This document shows, in pieces, positions 10,901 to 19,497 of a DNA stretch of 64,000 bases. Source of the DNA: Nocardia cyriacigeorgica. Lineage in GTDB: Bacteria > Actinomycetota > Actinomycetes > Mycobacteriales > Mycobacteriaceae. The stretch is from contig NZ_JAAGUY010000010.1 in assembly GCF_010868145.1 (NCBI RefSeq), forward strand, positions 1-64,000, given 5' to 3'. The position numbers and the translations under genes are program-made. Position 1 is the first letter of the stretch, and every line of letters starts with the position of its first letter. The notes under the pieces are model-generated. The model was given only the letters and a program-made list of their open reading frames with translations, was not told the origin of the DNA and ran no database searches.

Positions 10901-13900
10901 GACTACCGTGCACGGCAGCCCGGGTCACCCGCCGCCGTCTACGCCGCGCATGAGCAACTGCGCCGTGCGGCGGGCGCGGCCACCGATGCGACCGGTGATC
11001 TGGCGACTGCTCGGTCGGTCGATCCGGGCGGCTACCCTGTGGTTTTCACCAGCACGCTCGGGATGGGCCGTAACCTGGCGCCCGGCGTCGGAAGCGATGC
11101 CCTGGTGAAGCTGCGGACCCTGACCCAGACGCCCGGCGTATTCCTCGACTGTCAGGTCGAGGATGACGCCGCCGGGCTGATCGTCGGCTGGGACGTCGCG
11201 GCGGGCACCATTGCCGACGAGGCCGTATCCCAGGCTTTCTCGGCCTTCGAAGCGGCGGTACTCCGGCAGCTCGGACAGGACTCGGCCGTACCGACGCCGC
11301 TCGGTGAGCTCGGTGTGAGCGGACCGGAGGCGATCATCTCCGCCGCACTGATCGCACTCGCCGAGTCGGCGGTCCGCCCCGAATACCGTCTGGTGGTCGA
11401 GCGGTGGCGGAGTCTGCCATCCGGTCCGCCCGCCGATGCGGCCGCACTCCGGGCCGGCCAACGGCTTGCCGCCATCGTCAGCGGTGCGGCCACCCCGCAT
11501 CGCCTCCTCGATGATCCCGATCTGTCCCCGGAGGCGCTGCTGTTGCGCGACCACCGGACCGGCGCCGCACTCGCTCAGTTGAGCGAACGGATCTACGATC
11601 ACGCCCGCACGCTGGGACGCCGGCTGCGGATCGTCGAAGTCGGATCGGGCACCGGCCGGGCGACCGCCGAGCTGGCCGCGCTCGTTGAGCCGGTCACCGA
11701 TAGCTATCTCGCCCTCGAGCCGGATCCGATCCTGACCGAGATCGCCACCGCGCGTCCGGTACCCGGCATCGTCCGCTTCGGCGGCCGGGACGCGGTGACC
11801 TCGATAGCCGAGGTCGATGTCGTGATCTGCTGTGGATCCCTGCATCGGACCGAGGGGGCTGCCGAAATCCTCACCGGGATCGATGCTCATCCACGGGGCT
11901 GGCTCTGGCTGGCCGAGAACAGCGAGGCCACACCGGCGACATTGGTGAGCGCGGCAATCCTGCGGCCAGGTGTGCTCGACCCCGCGACCACACCGCTGCG
12001 TCCGGCCGATCAGTGGTGGCGTTTCCTGGTCGACAACGGTTGGCAGCCATCCTCGATGACCACGGACGGGACCGCGGTCGTCGTGTTCGCGCAGCGTGGC
12101 GGTGTGGGCAGATCAACCGCGGATTCGCCTGGCGTACAGCGCGGTCCGGGGCGCGTTGCGGGTGCCACCGAGCCGTCGAGTTCCGTGTTGTCGAGTGCGG
12201 TGGCCGCGGCCGCGCCAGGAATCACGCCTGCGGCCGCAGCAGAGCCTTCGATGGCCGTCGTGCCCGCACCCGCGGCGGACACGGTGGCGTTTCTGACCGG
12301 TCTGTGGCGGCGGCATCTCGGAGTCGCAGAACCGGCGGTGACCGACGATTTCTTTCTCCTCGGCGGCGACAGCCTGGTGGCGACCCGGGTCTATTCGGAT
12401 CTGCGCGCCGCGGGCTTCCGAGTAGCCATGGTGGACCTGTTCAACTATCCGATTCTCGGCGATCTGGCGGCCCGGATCGGCACTGCGACCGAGCCCACCC
12501 CGGATGACGCGGTGGTCGAGCACATCTCGGCGGAACAGCTGAGGGAGTATCCGCTCACTCCGGTGCAACGTGCGTACGCGGCAGGGCGAGTGCCGGGCTA
12601 CGTGCTCAGTGGCGTGGCCGCGCACTGCTATTTCGAGTTCGCTGTCGCCGATCTGGACGTCGAACGCCTGACAGGCGCGGTCCGTGAATTGATCGGCAGG
12701 CACGAAGGATTGCGCACCACCATGTCGGCGAGCATCGCGACCGTGCACGAGGCGCCGATAGAGCCGGTGCTGCGCACTCACGCCGACGTCCGCGGCGCGA
12801 TGCGTGAGCAGGTCATCGATCTGAGCGTTCGATCCGGCATCGATGTGGGCGTGCAAGTCCTCGACGAGCACCGCAGCCTGGTCGGCATCAGCATGGACAA
12901 TGCGGTGCTCGACGGCGCGAGCATGATGACCGCGCTCGCCGAACTCGATCACCTCTACGCGGGTGGGCCTGCCGCGCAACTGCCCGTCCTCACAATGACA
13001 TTCGCGCACTATGTGCACCGCCATCCGGCACTGCATCCCGATGCGGACGACACGGCACTGCCGCTGCTGCGGGCGAGCCGGGACTACTGGCGCGCCCGGT
13101 TCGATACCCTGCCCACCGCACCGGCCCTGGTGGACACCGCGGCCCTGGTGGAGATCGAACGGCCGGCGTTCGAGCGGGTGACGGCATCGATTCCGCAACC
13201 CCGCTGGCAACGGCTGTCGCGGCAGTGCCGGGAGTCCGGGGTGACGACGACGGCTCTCGTGCTGGCCGCTTACGCCGGAGAACTGGCGCGCTGGTCGGGC
13301 GAGGACCACTTCTGCGTCAATGTCACGCTGTTCGACCGCGACCCCGCTGTCGACGGTATCGATCAGGTCATCGGTGATTTCACCTCACTGGTGCTGCTCG
13401 AGTGCCGGGTGGATCCGGAACTGCCGCTTGTGGAGCAGGCCCGCAACATCCAGCGGCAACTGCTGGCGGACCTCCCGCATCGAGCGGCCGACGGAGTGTG
13501 GTTGCAACGCGAGCTGCTCCGGCATCACGGTTCGCCCGCCGACGCGATCTTCCCGGTCGTGTTCACCAGCGGGCTCGGACTACGCGAGATCAGCACATCG
13601 GGATCGCTGAGTTTCGGCGAGCAGGTTTTCGGTGCGTCACAAACGCCGCAGACCCTGCTGGACTTCCAAGTCTGGGAGGACGCCGGCGAGCTGCGCCTTT
13701 CCTGGGATTTCGTTACCGAGGCCATCGCACCGGACACCGCCGCACAGCGGTTGGCGGGTCTGGTCGATTCGCTGACCGAGCTGGACCGCGCCCAGGATCC
13801 GACACCGCTGGCCGCCGTGCTGGCCATCTGCGCCGAAGCACTGGGACGCACCCATCTGGAACCCGGCGACAACCTCTTCCAGCTCGGCGCGGATTCGGTC

Positions 13901-14059
13901 ACCGCGACACGGGTGGTGGATCGGATCACCAGGGAGGTCAGCCCGGCGGCGACGCTGCGCATGTTGTTCGCCCACCCGGTGATCGCCGATTTCGTGGCAG
14001 AACTGACCGCCGCAGCGGCCGACACCGGCGACGCGGATCTCGAGGAAGGTACCCTATGA
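4934..14059 (+). CDS. NRPS 1: FAAL-ACP-Cy-A(Cys)-PCP-Cy-MT-PCP-Cy-PCP
   Basis: A 3041-residue synthetase. Residues 1-575 are a fatty-acyl-AMP ligase (LQYSSGSTGQPKGV; LPLYHDMGMFWG; NGAEPVRA; RDVIIVAGTNHFPNDIE). ACP follows (Ser617), then Cy1 (about 670-1066; motif DLIIADITG, last Ser replaced by Gly). A1 (about 1100-1610) has specificity residues that I read as D-L-Y-N-L-S-M-I-W, a cysteine code. Next come PCP1 (Ser1649), Cy2 (about 1705-2110; NYLALDARS, first Asp replaced by Asn), a methyltransferase (about 2136-2390; EVGSGTGRA), PCP2 (Ser2480), Cy3 (about 2540-2950; intact DNAVLDGAS) and PCP3 (Ser2988). The Cy-MT-PCP order matches the end of yersiniabactin HMWP1, where the MT alpha-methylates a thiazoline. 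The start is the ATG after GGAGG at 4921; the stop overlaps the next ATG (ATGA). With a single A domain, A1 presumably loads PCP2 and perhaps PCP3 as well. Confidence 0.93.
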   Translation: MNDLMTDELCPGTPGPMCERTVSGVFDHWVSARPNATAIREVSGHGVVERTYAELAEQVYGLAAVFDEFEAGQRVPMVLPGGADYVAGFLAAVRAGLIPVPIFLPAVRSAERDLARVSGILSDSDPGLVYTSADLVDVVAANPVLAGLPVIHPDDRRPAVAARTTDAETLAFLQYSSGSTGQPKGVMNTHASILRQIDIVGAVWNRSEDIRTVSWLPLYHDMGMFWGALGPLLCGGTATLIAPHDFIRTPRLWLETVSRFRGNWIAGPDFGYRRCVEAFDDGAVAALDLSGLHVATNGAEPVRADTMNRFTARFRPAGLRAEVMAPQYGLAEAGLCVSGATLRRPYVHTSFDVSELDRGHAVEADGDRRDARVRTMVGCGDDTVGWDVRIVDEKSRTPLPDGRIGEIWVSGAGLPAGYWHRPDQTAQTFGAHLDDGTGPFLRTGDAGFRYRGELYISGRIRDVIIVAGTNHFPNDIEATIERSGCGVRPGGACAVQQGFDAQQWLLLVETDGASEDLDDYARILRRRILAAHDTAPERIIWVAGRTLPTTTSGKIRRAEALRLLEAGELEILHEAPVASSQPRADSAPLVEQLAWMLGLRPEALNPDTDLVALGLTSMMTTRIVEWAAARERRLDFADLYREPTLAQWQRLYDTAPAYSAPAAPTEATHEIATTALQHAYWVGRAPEQPLGGVGCQTYFELSGARIEPSGLAGAVDELVRCHPMLRARFPAPDRCLVDKTVPPYHLPVHDLVDSAPGTVRAHLAQVRERLRNHRFDIASGDCWAIELTRTADHAVIHIAIDLIIADITGIGLLLEDLAELYRGGSVAPAPMPIPPVPSIAGSGGAVASTSLPEGPRLPRIDESEVVFGRHSFVMDATATAAMDAACRAGGVTRAAALLACFELVLRRWSGDEDFLVTVTTFGRTPEFARTVGDFTETRLQIGRGTSGPDFSTEAGRTQQGLRSALDAPPAGAVLADAVRAGTGHSGLSPVVFTYAADIPLLGAEAAETLGTVAEVRSMTPQVLIDHQVCTLGDSLVLSWDCREGCLPAGVLSEMFDAYRALVTGLGERDWSTDATVRLPDAALAARVRRNDTSAPIPEGSLTDLFRKRVAEHPNRIALSWRTGEFDEHTLTSRLLDRETVTYRELDDHARRVAAALAEQHRPGAVIGIQLPKGPMQIVAVLGTLLAGCVYLPIAMDQPAQRFQRICAGSGLAGVIRYVRNQPREQPANAVVHDISAMLDHTPGEPRPVDPSGPAYIIYTSGSTGEPKGVVVSHTAALNTVVDINRRNEIGADDAVLAVSGLDFDLSVYDIFGPLSRGARIVTLSDEARRDAFHWRGLILDLGVTVWNSAPGLMEMLLIAAGETPGSLGMLRRVFLSGDWIPLDLPPRLRIAAPRARLVAMGGATEAAIWSNEYVVDEVDSAWASIPYGYPLANQRFRVVDTEGADQPAHVPGELWIGGTGVALGYHHAPERTAERFVRDDDGVRWYRTGDLGCYWADGTLQFLGRIDAQVKIRGYRVECGEIEHVLRSHPAVENAVVVPIRNRSALGAVVVGLASTDVTEEQLRGYAANQLPAYMTPAVVVRTAQLVLTNNGKVDRRWAERLLSEQSAPSVAPGPDTTVERLVAEVWAQVLGIADIDAETNFFALGGDSLRATEVCARLTGRGVLGAEVETLLGRPTLRDFSAACAMGATPPSRPVETGDPVPPQTPFPLTRLQQAYVLGAQGLRGAVRASTVFSIVLGAADGSPIDLDRFAGAVNSCVAEFDILRCRLDNDVRQRVDTHSAPVTVGLIDGIADDPDALLQAMAGLPVELGTAPVIRCFAPPGATTSVGLVINYLALDARSLVTIVSEILDRYAGANGFRKIDPTTEVFRDHAAAGHAPDAIVADDHSGSGVFPPPDLPSHLGPVGESVRFARRTLRVDEARYRALRRIAAERRVTPNAILFEAFTAALHSIGAGDHFAITVPRTHRPAPVSDEIEVLGNFTRLSVCTADYRARQPGSPAAVYAAHEQLRRAAGAATDATGDLATARSVDPGGYPVVFTSTLGMGRNLAPGVGSDALVKLRTLTQTPGVFLDCQVEDDAAGLIVGWDVAAGTIADEAVSQAFSAFEAAVLRQLGQDSAVPTPLGELGVSGPEAIISAALIALAESAVRPEYRLVVERWRSLPSGPPADAAALRAGQRLAAIVSGAATPHRLLDDPDLSPEALLLRDHRTGAALAQLSERIYDHARTLGRRLRIVEVGSGTGRATAELAALVEPVTDSYLALEPDPILTEIATARPVPGIVRFGGRDAVTSIAEVDVVICCGSLHRTEGAAEILTGIDAHPRGWLWLAENSEATPATLVSAAILRPGVLDPATTPLRPADQWWRFLVDNGWQPSSMTTDGTAVVVFAQRGGVGRSTADSPGVQRGPGRVAGATEPSSSVLSSAVAAAAPGITPAAAAEPSMAVVPAPAADTVAFLTGLWRRHLGVAEPAVTDDFFLLGGDSLVATRVYSDLRAAGFRVAMVDLFNYPILGDLAARIGTATEPTPDDAVVEHISAEQLREYPLTPVQRAYAAGRVPGYVLSGVAAHCYFEFAVADLDVERLTGAVRELIGRHEGLRTTMSASIATVHEAPIEPVLRTHADVRGAMREQVIDLSVRSGIDVGVQVLDEHRSLVGISMDNAVLDGASMMTALAELDHLYAGGPAAQLPVLTMTFAHYVHRHPALHPDADDTALPLLRASRDYWRARFDTLPTAPALVDTAALVEIERPAFERVTASIPQPRWQRLSRQCRESGVTTTALVLAAYAGELARWSGEDHFCVNVTLFDRDPAVDGIDQVIGDFTSLVLLECRVDPELPLVEQARNIQRQLLADLPHRAADGVWLQRELLRHHGSPADAIFPVVFTSGLGLREISTSGSLSFGEQVFGASQTPQTLLDFQVWEDAGELRLSWDFVTEAIAPDTAAQRLAGLVDSLTELDRAQDPTPLAAVLAICAEALGRTHLEPGDNLFQLGADSVTATRVVDRITREVSPAATLRMLFAHPVIADFVAELTAAAADTGDADLEEGTL

Positions 14060-17000
14060 ACCCCGCCGACCTGCTCGGGCAGCTCAGAGCCGACGGCGTG
14101 CAGCTGTGGATCGACGGCGGTGATCTGCGATTCACCGCCCCGCGTGGCGTTTTCGACGCGCAGCGCAAGGCCGCGCTGGTCGCCGTCAAAGCCGAGGTCA
14201 AGGCCATCCTCGCCGCCGAAACCGCGGTACTGCGCGATCCGGGCGGACGCTATGAACGGTTTCCGCTCACCGATGTGCAGGCCTCCTACCTGGTTGGACG
14301 CACGAACGCATTTCGGTGGGGTGGTGTCGGCTGCCACGGCTATGCCGAATTCGAGGTCGATCCCGCGCGTGCGCGACCGGACGCCGAGCAGTTCCATGCC
14401 GCATGGCACAAGGTGGTCGAGCGCCACGACATGCTGCGCTGCGTCGTACACCCGGACGGCTATCAGAGCATCCAGCGCGAGCTGGACAGCGGATTGACCG
14501 TCCACACCCGCGGTACGGCCGAGGACATCGCCACGCTGCGTCGCGACGTCGCCCACACCCTTGCCCATCGCACCTACACGCCGGGTACCGGGCCCATGTA
14601 CGACCTGGTCGTCACCATCGGGCCCGTTGACACGGTCGTACACCTGTCGATCGACCTGCTGATCGCGGATTTCGTCAGTATCGCGATTGTGATGAGCGAC
14701 TTCGAGCGGTGCCTGCTCGAGCCGGCCACCGAACTAGAGCCGATCGGGTTCGGCTTCCGTGACTACGTGCTCAACCTCACCCGCGGCGCACACTCTCCGG
14801 CCGAAACCGCTCGCAGACAAGCCGATCTCGAGTATTGGACGAATCGCCTTGACGAGCTGCCGCCGCCGGTCGCGTTGCCACTGCTCGCCGAACAGCGTTC
14901 GGCCGCACCGAGTTTCACTCGGCGGTCGGCCAGGCTGAATGCCGGCCAGTGGGCGAGCTTCACCGCGCGCGCGGCCGAGCGAGGTATCACCCCCACCGCG
15001 GCGCTGCTGTGCGCGTTCGGCCGGGTGCTCGGCCGCTACGGCGACCGCGATCACTTCCTGCTCACTCTCACCACGATGGGACGCGTCCCGTTCGTACCCG
15101 AAGTCGACCGGATCGTCGGCGATTTCACCGGCACCAGCGTGCTGGATGTCGATGTGCGCGGTACCGAACCGTTCGCGACGACGGCGCGCCGATTGGGTGT
15201 GCGGTTGTTCGAGGATATGGATCATGCCCGGGTCAGTGGCGTCGATATCGTGCGCATGCTTGCGCGTCGCGATGACGAGCGCGGCCAGATGTCGCCGGTG
15301 GTCTTCACCTCAACCCTCGGCGCACGGGAACAACATGAACCGGCCCTGCTGGTTCCGCGCCGTGATCACGGGCTGAGCCAGACCCCGCAGGTGCTGCTCG
15401 ACTGCCAGGTCGGTGAGATCAACGGTGCCGTCGAAGTGAACTGGGACAGCCGCGATCACGCGATCGCACCCGAGGTGCTCGATCTCGCGTTCGCGGACTT
15501 CACCCGCGTCGTCACGGAGCTGTGCGCGGAGGCCGGCGCGTGGGAACGCACCGCGCTGCCCGTCACCGCATTGCCGCCGACCGAGGTGCGCACACCCGCC
15601 GCGCCGCGCCTGCTGCATTCCGACATACTTCGGCACGCGGTGCAGACGCCTGACGCGATCGCCTTGCGCCGGGCCGACGAGACCTACACCTTCGCACAGC
15701 TGGCGGGGGCCGCTCATACGGTCGCGCAGACCCTGCGCGCAGCGGGCGTCGCGCCGGGCGATCAGGTCGGTGTACGGCTCGCTGCCGGACCACCACAGAT
15801 CGCGGCCATCCTCGGCGTCTTGATGGCCTCGGCCGCGTATGTGCCACTGGACTGGCGGTGGCCGGCCGCGAGGGTCGAACAGATCAGCCACCAGTGCGAT
15901 CTCGCTGCTCTCATCGCACCGGATGACGATATCGACCGGCTGCTCGCCGAACCGCGGACATGGCGTCCGGTCTCGTCCATCGCGGCCGCGGTCTCGCGGC
16001 CACACGACCCTGCCTACGTCATCTTCACCTCCGGTTCCACCGGCAGGCCCAAAGGCGTGGTGATGTCGCATGCGGCGGTGACCAATACGCTCGACGACAT
16101 CAACTCCCGGTTGAACATCACCGCGGGCGACCGTGTGCTCGCGGTCTCCCAGCACACCTTCGACCTGTCGGTCTACAACATCTTCGGTGTGCTCGGCGCG
16201 GGTGGCTGTCTGGTGCATCCGGCCGGTGACCAGCGCGCCGATCCCGAAGCGTGGCACCGTGCGATCGTCGATCATCAGGTGACGATCTGGAATTCGGTGC
16301 CCGCACAACTCCAGCTGCTGCTCGAGTACGCCGGTCCGGGTGGGCTGGCATCGCTGCGGCGGGTTCTGCTGTCGGGTGACTGGATTCCGGTCCAGCAGCC
16401 ACGCCAGACCGCCGCGGCCGCGCCGAATGCGGCGATCCTGGCGCTCGGCGGTGCGACCGAGGCGGCAATCTGGTCGATCTGTCACCCTGTCGATCCCGAG
16501 CTGCCCTACCAGCGCAGTGTCCCGTACGGCACCGCGATGACCAACCAGAGCGTTCGGGTACTGACGCACCGGGGAGAGCAGGCGGCACCGTGGCAGATCG
16601 GTGAGATCCATATCGGCGGTGTGGGGTTGTCCGATGGCTATCTCGGCGACGCGGACCGGACCGCCGCGGCGTTCGTTACGCACCCGCGGACGGGTGAGCG
16701 GCTGTACCGCACCGGCGATTACGGGCGTACGCTACCCGGCGGCGTCATCGAACTGCTCGGACGCCGGGACACTCAGGTCAAGATTCGCGGCCATCGTATC
16801 GAGTTGGCCGAGATCGACGAGGCCTGCGTCGAACTCGACGGTGTCCGTGCGGCGGTAACCTGCGTCGTCGGCGATCGCCACACCCCGTCGCTGGCGGCCG
16901 CGGTCGTCGCGGAGGCCGCCGACGGAGACGAGCTGTCGCGTCGTCACGAACAGACGGCCGCGACCGTCGAGGCCGCGCGGCTGGCTCATGAGCACTCGAT

Positions 17001-19497
17001 CGCGGGGCTCGATACTGCTGCCCTGCAACAGTTCATCGGCGCGGCGCGGACAACCGCGTTGAACAGTATGTGTGCTGCCCTCGGCACCGTCCTCGATTCC
17101 GGCGCCCGCATCGATGGCGAGGAACTGGCCCACAGGCTCGCGGTGACACCGAGCAACCGGCGTCTGCTGCGCCACTGGATCGACGTTCTCCGCGACGACG
17201 AGCGCGTTGTCGCCCACGACGACCGGATCGAACTGACCGCGCGTCACGATCTGCGCGACTGTGTCGCCGAGTGGGCCCAGGTGCGCGAGCTGGGCCGGGC
17301 GATCGACTACGGCGACGAGCTACTGGTCTATGTGGGCCGATGCATCGACGCGCTGCCTCAGCTGTTGTGCGGCGACGTGGATCCGCTCGCACTGCTGTTT
17401 CCGCACGGAAGCACCGATACCGCCACCGCGGCCTACCGGGACAACCTGATCAGCCGCTACGCGAATGCCGTTGTGGTCGCGACGGTCGTCGCCCACGCTG
17501 ATGCGCAGCCGCCCGGACGGCCGCTGCGCATCCTCGAGGTGGGCGCGGGTGTCGGCGGAACCAGCGCTGAGCTCATCCCCGCCCTGGCCGGTCACGATGT
17601 CCGCTACACCTTCTCCGATGTTTCCCGGTTCTTCCTCACCGAGGCGGCGCAGAACTTCGCCGCCTACGAATTCGTCGACTACGCCCTGTTCGACCTGAAC
17701 GCTCCCGCCGCCACCCAGGGCTTCGCGCCCGGATCGTTCGACCTGGTCCTGTGCGCGAACGTGCTGCACAACGCGGTCAACATCGACGACAGTCTTGCGG
17801 CCCTGCATCGCCTGCTGGCCCCCGGCGGCGCGTTGGCCTTCATCGATTCGACGGCCACCAACCATGCGCTGATGATCTCGATGGAATTCAAGGAAGGGCT
17901 GGACGGTTTCACCGATGCCAGGGCAGGCGGGCATTCGGCCTTCTTGAGTCATCCGCAATGGGGTGCGGCGCTGGAGCGTTCGCCCTTCGGCGCGGTATCG
18001 AGCTTCCCGCCCGCCGGACACCCGCTGGCACAGCTGGGACAACACGTGTTCTGGTGCCCGTCGGGTTCGACAGCACAGACGGTCTATCCCGACGAGGTGA
18101 TCGCTGGGCTCGAGCGGAAGCTACCGAGCTACCAGGTACCACCGAGGGTGTCGGTCCTGCCCGCGCTCCCGCTGACCGCGAACGGCAAGCTCGACCGCCG
18201 GGCACTGGGGGAGGAGTTCGCCCAGCTCGTCGCGGCGGCACGCGACCGGCCCGAGGTAGCGGCCACCACCGGTGAACTCGAACCGATGCAAGCCCGCATC
18301 GCCGAGATCTGGGCCGCGGTACTCGGCCTGCCCGGTTCGGCCGGGCTGACCCCGAGTTCGGATTTCTTCGCGCTCGGCGGCGATTCGCTGCTGCTGGCGC
18401 AATGTATCGGTCGGATCCGTCAGGAGATCCCCGAGGCCGGCCAGCTGGCCTGGGATGATCTGTTGCGCGCCATGGTGTCGGACCCCACGCTCGCCGCGGC
18501 CGCAGGCGCGGTACGCGGAACAACGAACCCCGACAGCACGCACACGGCACCCGCGGCCGAGTCGCCGCTTGTATGCCTGGACGCCGGTGACACCGGCCCG
18601 GGACAATCGGTCGCGGTGCTGGTGCACGACGGCAGTGGCGGCCTTGCGCCCTATCAGCGGTTGATCGACGCATTGCGCGCCGGCGAATCCGGCGATATGC
18701 GGCTCTACGGCCTGCGCCGGACGGTCGCGGACGGATACGCCGATATCGCGCCGGAGGAACTGTTCGAAACCCTTGCGGTGCGATACGCCGCCGCCATCGT
18801 CGACCTCCAACCGGACCGGGTGCACCTGGTCGGATACTGCATGGGTGGTCTCGTCGCGACCGAGATCGCCAAAATCCTGGAGGAGAGCGGGATCTCGACG
18901 GCGCCGGTGACGGTGGTGAGCTCATATCGGGTACCGCTCGATATCGACGACGACGATGTCCTGGACTACTGCTTCGGCCAGATCATGGGTGCCGGGCCCG
19001 ATGCGCTCGGATTGCCCGCTGATGACGAGGCCTTCGCGACAGCGTTCACTCACGCGCGACAACGACATCCCGAGGCGATTCCAGCGGGTGCGTTGCGACA
19101 GGTCGCCGACCCGGAGCTGGCCGCAGGGCTGGCCCGGACCACCAGGCCCCAGCGCATGCGCTCTCTCGCCGCCTCGGGTGCGCTCGGTACCGCTTGGACC
19201 GAGCAGTCGCTGACCGATCTGCGGGCGATATTCGTGCACAGTCTGCGCGCGGTGGTGCGCGGCGCACGAGACCCGTTCCTCGGCGACGTCCATTTCCTCC
19301 GGCAGCGCGGCGACATCCACTTCCTGCCGACCCTCAAGGACGATATGACCGCTTTCTGGCGGGAGTACACCCTCGGCACCCTGACCGTCACCGATATCGA
19401 CGGCAATCATTTCGATTGCCTCGACGGCGACAATGCCGCGACGGTCGCCGCACTGCTGCGGAGGTCCTGGCAGCAGATCCCCGAGGTCGTCTCATGA
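14056..19497 (+). CDS. NRPS 2: docking-Cy-A(Cys)[MT]-PCP-TE
   Basis: An 1813-residue terminating synthetase. Residues 1-60 look like a TubC-type N-terminal docking domain (MNPADLLGQLRADGVQLW). A Cy domain follows (about 65-495) with an intact DLLIADFVS motif. The A domain (about 515-1385) carries the classical cysteine code D-L-Y-N-L-S-L-I-W and is interrupted after the RTGDYG/KIRGHRIE region by a methyltransferase (about 940-1340; ILEVGAGVGGTS), exactly as in PchF of pyochelin, where the MT N-methylates a thiazolidine. PCP Ser is 1444. The C-terminal thioesterase (about 1510-1813) has GYCMGG at 1593-1598, so the nucleophile position is Cys1595 rather than Ser; DGNHFD near the end supplies the His. 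The ATG overlaps the NRPS 1 stop, and the frame open back to 13402 lies inside NRPS 1. Confidence 0.93.
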   Translation: MNPADLLGQLRADGVQLWIDGGDLRFTAPRGVFDAQRKAALVAVKAEVKAILAAETAVLRDPGGRYERFPLTDVQASYLVGRTNAFRWGGVGCHGYAEFEVDPARARPDAEQFHAAWHKVVERHDMLRCVVHPDGYQSIQRELDSGLTVHTRGTAEDIATLRRDVAHTLAHRTYTPGTGPMYDLVVTIGPVDTVVHLSIDLLIADFVSIAIVMSDFERCLLEPATELEPIGFGFRDYVLNLTRGAHSPAETARRQADLEYWTNRLDELPPPVALPLLAEQRSAAPSFTRRSARLNAGQWASFTARAAERGITPTAALLCAFGRVLGRYGDRDHFLLTLTTMGRVPFVPEVDRIVGDFTGTSVLDVDVRGTEPFATTARRLGVRLFEDMDHARVSGVDIVRMLARRDDERGQMSPVVFTSTLGAREQHEPALLVPRRDHGLSQTPQVLLDCQVGEINGAVEVNWDSRDHAIAPEVLDLAFADFTRVVTELCAEAGAWERTALPVTALPPTEVRTPAAPRLLHSDILRHAVQTPDAIALRRADETYTFAQLAGAAHTVAQTLRAAGVAPGDQVGVRLAAGPPQIAAILGVLMASAAYVPLDWRWPAARVEQISHQCDLAALIAPDDDIDRLLAEPRTWRPVSSIAAAVSRPHDPAYVIFTSGSTGRPKGVVMSHAAVTNTLDDINSRLNITAGDRVLAVSQHTFDLSVYNIFGVLGAGGCLVHPAGDQRADPEAWHRAIVDHQVTIWNSVPAQLQLLLEYAGPGGLASLRRVLLSGDWIPVQQPRQTAAAAPNAAILALGGATEAAIWSICHPVDPELPYQRSVPYGTAMTNQSVRVLTHRGEQAAPWQIGEIHIGGVGLSDGYLGDADRTAAAFVTHPRTGERLYRTGDYGRTLPGGVIELLGRRDTQVKIRGHRIELAEIDEACVELDGVRAAVTCVVGDRHTPSLAAAVVAEAADGDELSRRHEQTAATVEAARLAHEHSIAGLDTAALQQFIGAARTTALNSMCAALGTVLDSGARIDGEELAHRLAVTPSNRRLLRHWIDVLRDDERVVAHDDRIELTARHDLRDCVAEWAQVRELGRAIDYGDELLVYVGRCIDALPQLLCGDVDPLALLFPHGSTDTATAAYRDNLISRYANAVVVATVVAHADAQPPGRPLRILEVGAGVGGTSAELIPALAGHDVRYTFSDVSRFFLTEAAQNFAAYEFVDYALFDLNAPAATQGFAPGSFDLVLCANVLHNAVNIDDSLAALHRLLAPGGALAFIDSTATNHALMISMEFKEGLDGFTDARAGGHSAFLSHPQWGAALERSPFGAVSSFPPAGHPLAQLGQHVFWCPSGSTAQTVYPDEVIAGLERKLPSYQVPPRVSVLPALPLTANGKLDRRALGEEFAQLVAAARDRPEVAATTGELEPMQARIAEIWAAVLGLPGSAGLTPSSDFFALGGDSLLLAQCIGRIRQEIPEAGQLAWDDLLRAMVSDPTLAAAAGAVRGTTNPDSTHTAPAAESPLVCLDAGDTGPGQSVAVLVHDGSGGLAPYQRLIDALRAGESGDMRLYGLRRTVADGYADIAPEELFETLAVRYAAAIVDLQPDRVHLVGYCMGGLVATEIAKILEESGISTAPVTVVSSYRVPLDIDDDDVLDYCFGQIMGAGPDALGLPADDEAFATAFTHARQRHPEAIPAGALRQVADPELAAGLARTTRPQRMRSLAASGALGTAWTEQSLTDLRAIFVHSLRAVVRGARDPFLGDVHFLRQRGDIHFLPTLKDDMTAFWREYTLGTLTVTDIDGNHFDCLDGDNAATVAALLRRSWQQIPEVVS

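Noticed and set aside
13402..14055. N-terminal extension of NRPS 2 inside NRPS 1
   Set aside because: The sequence is Arg/Pro-rich out-of-frame reading of the Cy3-PCP3 region; the ATGA overlap at 14056 with a docking domain is a far better start.
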